Assembly: GCA_049511415.1 (NCBI GenBank)
Contig: JBEKYC010000032.1
Coordinates: forward strand, 1 to 64,000
Reading direction: 5' to 3'
DNA: 64,000 nucleotides
DNA from: Bog-159 sp049511415
GTDB lineage: Bacteria; Acidobacteriota; Terriglobia; Bryobacterales; Bryobacteraceae
Positions within the stretch are counted from its first letter, which is position 1. Each line of letters begins with the position of its first letter. This document shows, in pieces, positions 59,586-64,000 of the stretch. The notes below the pieces were generated by a model that ran no database searches, was not told the DNA's origin, and saw nothing but the letters and a program-made list of their open reading frames with translations. A program made the position numbers and the translations under genes.

Positions 59586-61106
59586 ATGCCCACGAACACG
59601 ATTCGATCTTCCGCCCTGGCGCTGCTGCTGGCCTGCTGCCCGCCTGCCGCAAACTGCGCGATAAAGCTGCCCGGAATTCTCAGCAGCCACATGGTGCTGC
59701 AGCGCGACCGACCGATCCACATTTGGGGATGGTCGGATCCCGGCGAAAAAGTCACCGTCGTGATGCGCGGAAGCAAGCGCGAGACCACCGGCGACGGCTT
59801 TGGAAACTGGAGCGTCTTCCTGCCTCCCGATGGCGCCGGCGGGCCGTACACCTTGACCGTAACCGGCGGCAATGAAATCGCCCTGGACGATGTTCTGGTC
59901 GGCGACGTCTGGTTCGCCTCCGGCCAGTCGAATATGGAGATGCCGTTGAAAGGCTTTGGCGGCGCGCCGCTGAAGAACGGCGCGGAGGAAATCGCGCATG
60001 CCAATCAGCCGCAGCTCCGGTTGCTGCACATTCCCACCAAGGCCGCCGATTTCCCGTTGCGCAACGCCGACGCATCGTGGACCGTCTGCTCCCCGGAAAC
60101 GGCCGCCAACTTCTCCGCCGTGGCCTACTTCTTCGGACGCGACCTGGCGGCGCGCGAGCACGTTCCCATCGGCCTGATCGATTCCACCTGGGGCGGCACC
60201 GTGGCGGAAGCTTGGGTTAGCCTGCAAGCGATCTCGTCAGACGGCGCACTGATGCCGGTTTTCGCCACGCGCGCGCAGATGATGATGTCCCAGGCCGACA
60301 ACATGGCGATTTTGGCGAAGGAGCGGCGCGAGGATCAGGCGGCGCGTCAGGCCGGCCGCACGCCGCCGAATCACCCCTGGCGGCCCGATCCCGCGTCCTG
60401 GGCGCCCGCCGCGCTGTTCAACGGCATGGTGGCGCCCGTGACGCCGTACACTATCAAAGGTGTTATCTGGTATCAGGGCGAATCCAACAGCCGGCTGACT
60501 TTCGCGCCCATGTATGCGCGCATCTTTCCTGCGCTTATCAACGACTGGCGCGCGCAGTGGCACGAGGGGAATTTCCCATTTCTGTTCGTGCAGATTGCCA
60601 ATTTCAAGTCGAGCGCCAATGAAGCCTGGGCCGCCGTTCGCGAAGCGCAGCGCCGCACGCTCTCGGTGGCGAACACCGCCATGGCCGTGACCATCGATAT
60701 CGGCGACCCGGCCAACGTGCATCCGGCCGACAAACAAACAGTCGGCGCACGCCTGGCCCTGGCGGCGAGGGCGCTGGCGTACGGCGAAAACGTGGTGTAC
60801 TCCGGCCCGCTGTTCCGCCAGGCAACACCCGAAGGCGACGCGATGCGCGTGTGGTTCGATCACGCGGCTGAATTGATGACCAAGGGCGATGCGCTGCAGG
60901 GCTTTGAGATAGCGGGAGACGATGGGCACTTCGTGAGTGCCAAGGCTCGCCTTGACGGCAATACGGTAGTGCTGAGCGATGCGAGTGTGCCGACGCCGAA
61001 GTATGTGCGCTACGGCTGGGCGAACGCACCGATAGTGAACCTGTATAACGGAGAGGGATTGCCGGCCTCGCCGTTCACTTCGGAAGACGGCATACCAGTG
61101 CCGTAG
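59586..61106 (+). CDS. Sialate O-acetylesterase-like (SASA domain) secreted esterase
   Basis: 506 residues from the ATG at 59586; a GTG one codon earlier is also open. A signal peptide reaches the Ala/Cys-rich region ending near residue 23. An N-terminal beta-domain (LPGILSSHMVLQRDRPIHIW, GWSDPGEKVTVVM) precedes the SGNH-fold SASA domain: WFASGQSNMEMPLKGF with the nucleophilic Ser in GQSNM, DSTWGGTVAEAWVS, IKGVIWYQGESN, and DIGDPANVHPADKQTVGARL carrying the Asp-x-x-His pair. Such enzymes deacetylate sialic acid or other acetylated sugars. It converges with the M14-like gene (4-bp gap). Confidence 0.9.
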   Translation: MPTNTIRSSALALLLACCPPAANCAIKLPGILSSHMVLQRDRPIHIWGWSDPGEKVTVVMRGSKRETTGDGFGNWSVFLPPDGAGGPYTLTVTGGNEIALDDVLVGDVWFASGQSNMEMPLKGFGGAPLKNGAEEIAHANQPQLRLLHIPTKAADFPLRNADASWTVCSPETAANFSAVAYFFGRDLAAREHVPIGLIDSTWGGTVAEAWVSLQAISSDGALMPVFATRAQMMMSQADNMAILAKERREDQAARQAGRTPPNHPWRPDPASWAPAALFNGMVAPVTPYTIKGVIWYQGESNSRLTFAPMYARIFPALINDWRAQWHEGNFPFLFVQIANFKSSANEAWAAVREAQRRTLSVANTAMAVTIDIGDPANVHPADKQTVGARLALAARALAYGENVVYSGPLFRQATPEGDAMRVWFDHAAELMTKGDALQGFEIAGDDGHFVSAKARLDGNTVVLSDASVPTPKYVRYGWANAPIVNLYNGEGLPASPFTSEDGIPVP

Positions 61107-61110
61107 CCCA

Positions 61111-64000
61111 TCAGCGGCCGGCGAGCTTGCGCCCGGCATCCAAACTGTCGAAGTTCATGATGGCGTTGAATACCAGGAAATAGCTGCCCTTGGTCTCCGC
61201 CCGCCAGAACGGGTTATTCGAAAACAGCACGACGTGCCCCTCACCATAGGGCGAATCGATGACCGCCGGGTGTTGGGCCAGATCGCCGCCGCCATCGAGC
61301 AGGCCGGAGACCAGCAGGTCCTTGGTGTCGGCGTAGCGCAACACAACGCGCGGCCGCGCCGCCGGCGGAATCACGTAGACCGGATTGCGTAGCTGCTCGT
61401 CGGTCAAGGGCAACGCTTCCCATGGTTCGGCGTGCGGCTCCTCGGGGATCTCGGCGGGCGTGCGCCCTTGCGGAACGTCCGGATCGTCAGGCGTGCCGCG
61501 ACCCGTGGGGCGCTGGTGTTCCTCCGTGGGGTTCCGCCGCCCACCGCCGCCGCCCGCCATATTCGATAAACCGAACACCGGCGGATTCGAAGCGAAGATC
61601 GCCAGATTGTCGGCATATCCGTAAACAATGGGACTGGCCGCGTCGACCATTTTTGAGCGCAGCGCCGAGCCGGTCACCTTGAGCCTCGATCCGCCGCCGA
61701 TGCCGACGCCCGGTGCGAACCCAAACGTTACCGCGAAATTGGCCGTATCGTTCGCCGCAATCAGCAGTCCGCCTTTGCGCACGAACTGTTGCAAATGATC
61801 CAGGCCGTTCCACCCGAGGCCCGGCCGCATGTCGTCGGTTTCGTCCGTCTTGCCCAGGTTGGGCGTCAGCGGCGTGACTTTCCAGGGCAGCGGATTTCCA
61901 TACATCGGCATACCGCTGACGACGGACTGCGCATTGCGCCCGCCGGTCGGGAAGATGATCACGTCATACTTCGCGCGCAGATCGTCGGTTGCGGCCACCG
62001 CCTGCGTGCTGATGTAGTCGAACGGCACGTGCAGGCGGTCGAATTCCAGCCGCCACCAGCCATCGCTCTGCGTGCTGAACCAGGTGTGCAGGATAGCGAT
62101 GTGCGGCGCGCGCAGCGCATGCGCCTTCACGCTGGGAGCGGCGGCTACCGCATACGCGCGCACGCCGAGTTCCGTGGCAGCCGTGCCCAGATCATCCGCA
62201 TTCACGTTGCGCACCACGAACGAGCCGCGATTGAATTTATGCCCGTCCGCTTCGAACGGCTCTTCAGCAGCTTCGAACGAGGCGTCGTGGAAACGGTAGC
62301 GCAGCGTGATGAGCGCATTATCCGCGTTGTGATTGACCAGGAAGATATCGCCCGTGCCCTCCACGCCGCCGGGCGCCTGCACGGGACTTTGCACCGGGTC
62401 CCCAGCCGCGTCCAACACCTTCACATCCGTCACGCGCGCCACCTGCACGTTGCCTAGTTCGCCGAAGGTCCAGGCGGTGTCGTCGTAAATGTCTTTCTGC
62501 GGATCGTTGGGCGACCAATACTGATAATCGAGCAGCGCATCCGCGATGCGGCTGTATGGCTGATCCATGCGCAGGATGTAGCTGCCGGCCGGGAAAGTGC
62601 GCGGCTCGGGCTTGGGCTTGTCCTTGGGTTTATGCTCGGCATCTTCCGGCGCTTTCTCATCCTTCTTGGGCGGGGCCTTCTTCGCCGGCGGCATCAGCAC
62701 GGTAAACGGCGCGCTCGCGCGGGTCACCTCGCAGCCCTGCTCCTGCAACATGCGCAGCAGATCCGCCTGCGCGCCGGGACGCGGATCGTCGGCCGTGAAT
62801 ACGTATGCCGCCGGCCCTTCCGTGCGCGCTTTTACGATCGACCGCTTGGCCTTCAAATAGAAATTGCGCAGGAACAGCTTGTTATTGGCGCTGAAGTAAG
62901 CCAGCGCCGTCAGCACGCCGGTCTCTTCATAATTATTGTTATTCCGTTGCGACCAGCTAGCCTTGGGCAGCGGCGGATTCTGCTTGTACCATGTGCGCGC
63001 GTATTCCTCCGGCCGCAGCGTGCGCACCTCGGTATCGGCGCCGCCGTTGCCGAATGTTTCGTACAACCGGCTGATGCCGTTGTGCATGGCGGCGATGAAC
63101 ATCAGGTAGCTCGGCGACCAGGTGTCGAAAGTGCCATGCGTGAACACGCCGGGCATGCCGAACTTCGTCATCTCCGAAACGTTGTTGTAGCCCATCATGG
63201 CCCACTCGTCCGCCAGCAGCGGATCGATCCAGGCATTGTACGGGCCGTCGCCCACCGTGTTGTCGTAGAGATATGGCACGGATTCATGCAGATCGTGCAG
63301 CACCTGCGCCTTCCATCCCACGAACGTATGCAGCACGTTTCGCGTGAGCGCCAACGTAAGACCCATGGCGTCGCGATTGTTGTCGTGACCCACGTAGTGG
63401 CCCCAGTAAACTAGCGACGGCCACTGCTTGTCGGGATTCGCCAGGTGCCAGCGGTAGATATCCACCATGCGGTCGCGCCCATCCACTTCCACGATGGGAG
63501 TAATCAGCGTAATTGTGTTTTCACGGATGAATTTGATGTAGGCGCTGTCATCGACCGCCAGCCGGTATGCCATCTCCATGAGCGCCGTAGGCGCGCCGGT
63601 CTCGGGCGAGTGGATGGTGCCCGTAACGTAATAGATCGGCGTCGAAGCGGCGACAAGCTTCTCCGCCTCGGCGTCATCCAGATGAATGGTGCGCGGATCG
63701 GCCAGCTTAGCCAGGCGCGCGCGGTTCTCGTCCAGATGCGCCAGCAGTCGCTCGTCCGCCACCGCCACGGCGATCATCTCGCGGCCTTCCTCGGTCGTGC
63801 CGATGCTGAACACTTTCACCCGCGGGCTGGCCTTCTCCAGCATCCGCATGTAGCGATAGACCTCCTGCGAATAGGGCAGGATGCCGGGCGCCCCGGCCAC
63901 GTCGCCCAGCACGGCTTTGGGCGTGGGCACGGTCTTCGAAGCCGGCAGATAATCGGTCAGCGGCGAATTGAAGAACGGCTCGGTGGTGTACTCGCGGATC
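61111..64000 (-). CDS. M14-family zinc carboxypeptidase-like protein, 5' end outside the window
   Basis: 963 residues visible; the frame is open to the right edge (RIREYTTEPFFNSPLTDYLP at the start), so the N-terminus is missing. The peptidase domain begins PYSQEVYRYMRMLEKASPRV, with SIGTTEEGREMIAVAVAD, then YVTGTIHSPETGAPTALMEM, whose HSPE supplies the first two zinc ligands (usual form HxxE). WGHYVGHDNNRDAMG and LHDLHESVPYLYDNT follow. Beyond about residue 400 are a Lys/Pro-rich linker and a long C-terminal region with VIFPTGGRNAQSVV and GGLLIAANDTANFAVTFGF, resembling the class I glutamine-amidotransferase-like folds attached to some secreted M14 proteins. Likely exported. Confidence 0.82.
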   Translation of the reverse strand, partial: IREYTTEPFFNSPLTDYLPASKTVPTPKAVLGDVAGAPGILPYSQEVYRYMRMLEKASPRVKVFSIGTTEEGREMIAVAVADERLLAHLDENRARLAKLADPRTIHLDDAEAEKLVAASTPIYYVTGTIHSPETGAPTALMEMAYRLAVDDSAYIKFIRENTITLITPIVEVDGRDRMVDIYRWHLANPDKQWPSLVYWGHYVGHDNNRDAMGLTLALTRNVLHTFVGWKAQVLHDLHESVPYLYDNTVGDGPYNAWIDPLLADEWAMMGYNNVSEMTKFGMPGVFTHGTFDTWSPSYLMFIAAMHNGISRLYETFGNGGADTEVRTLRPEEYARTWYKQNPPLPKASWSQRNNNNYEETGVLTALAYFSANNKLFLRNFYLKAKRSIVKARTEGPAAYVFTADDPRPGAQADLLRMLQEQGCEVTRASAPFTVLMPPAKKAPPKKDEKAPEDAEHKPKDKPKPEPRTFPAGSYILRMDQPYSRIADALLDYQYWSPNDPQKDIYDDTAWTFGELGNVQVARVTDVKVLDAAGDPVQSPVQAPGGVEGTGDIFLVNHNADNALITLRYRFHDASFEAAEEPFEADGHKFNRGSFVVRNVNADDLGTAATELGVRAYAVAAAPSVKAHALRAPHIAILHTWFSTQSDGWWRLEFDRLHVPFDYISTQAVAATDDLRAKYDVIIFPTGGRNAQSVVSGMPMYGNPLPWKVTPLTPNLGKTDETDDMRPGLGWNGLDHLQQFVRKGGLLIAANDTANFAVTFGFAPGVGIGGGSRLKVTGSALRSKMVDAASPIVYGYADNLAIFASNPPVFGLSNMAGGGGGRRNPTEEHQRPTGRGTPDDPDVPQGRTPAEIPEEPHAEPWEALPLTDEQLRNPVYVIPPAARPRVVLRYADTKDLLVSGLLDGGGDLAQHPAVIDSPYGEGHVVLFSNNPFWRAETKGSYFLVFNAIMNFDSLDAGRKLAGR

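Noticed and set aside
1..64000. tRNA or rRNA genes
   Set aside because: I saw no tRNA-like cloverleaf with a TTCGANNC arm and CCA-proximal stem, and no rRNA signature, though a covariance-model search would be more sensitive than reading by eye.

Overview
The window is high-GC bacterial DNA, most likely from an acidobacterium of the Solibacter/Bryobacter type (Bryobacterales). The evidence is a set of hallmark families found together: an M56 peptidase fused to a TIGR03435-type domain and paired with a BlaI regulator, an Oar-like TonB receptor next to a VWFA-related (TIGR03436-type) secreted protein, a GH16 enzyme with the C-terminal domain first described from Solibacter, and a BACON/NHL-propeller secreted giant. 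Housekeeping genes (hslVU, mfd, gltA, malQ) indicate chromosome. No rRNA, tRNA, CRISPR array or intact insertion sequence was seen.

Layout. 1-2.4 kb: the 3' end of an FG-GAP protein, two diverged ~390-bp direct repeats around a small secreted protein, and a frameshifted hydrogenase maturation protease. 2.4-7.8 kb: small secreted proteins, then a leftward, translationally coupled operon (DUF3108, SGNH hydrolase, ThuA, VOC). 7.8-9.2 kb: a graveyard with a PQQ-propeller pseudogene facing a broken HigBA-like toxin-antitoxin pair. 9.2-12.1 kb: two divergent dehydrogenases of glyoxylate/tartronate-semialdehyde type and a SurA-like isomerase. 12.2-14.8 kb: hslVU, then an ORF6N pseudogene bracketed by a duplicated hslU 3' end. 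14.8-21.1 kb: leftward mfd, SurA-like, YhaM-like and blaI genes. 21.1-21.9 kb: a probable selenoprotein. 21.9-32 kb: a permease remnant, nitrilase, FHA-GAF-PP2C phosphatase, SIMPL pseudogene, membrane glycosyltransferase, SPFH/zinc-ribbon pair, class V aminotransferase and a degenerate prolyl-tRNA synthetase. 32-44 kb: malQ, a triple-propeller secreted protein with a Tat sulfatase, PilZ and ABC-F. 44-46.7 kb: rpiB, gltA and a small membrane protein. 46.7-52.3 kb: a carbohydrate locus with GH2, a FucP-like permease and a divergent GH16. 52.3-59.5 kb: the VWFA/TonB pair and the M56/BlaI pair. 59.6-64 kb: a sialate O-acetylesterase-like protein and the 3' part of an M14 carboxypeptidase-like gene.

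How the genes work together. The intact genes fit a soil heterotroph that secretes polysaccharide- and ester-degrading enzymes (GH2, GH16, SASA, SGNH, sulfatase), takes up products (TonB receptor, FucP) and manages its envelope (SurA-like foldases, Spy/CpxP-like, M56/BlaI). The number of decayed genes (at least seven) between intact ones is striking.

The most notable item is the gene at 21127-21864. It is related to the CTP-synthase glutaminase domain, and its single in-frame TGA sits exactly at the nucleophilic cysteine position. A perfect hairpin with a GTT loop follows at the distance expected for a bacterial SECIS element. I read it as a selenoprotein rather than a pseudogene.
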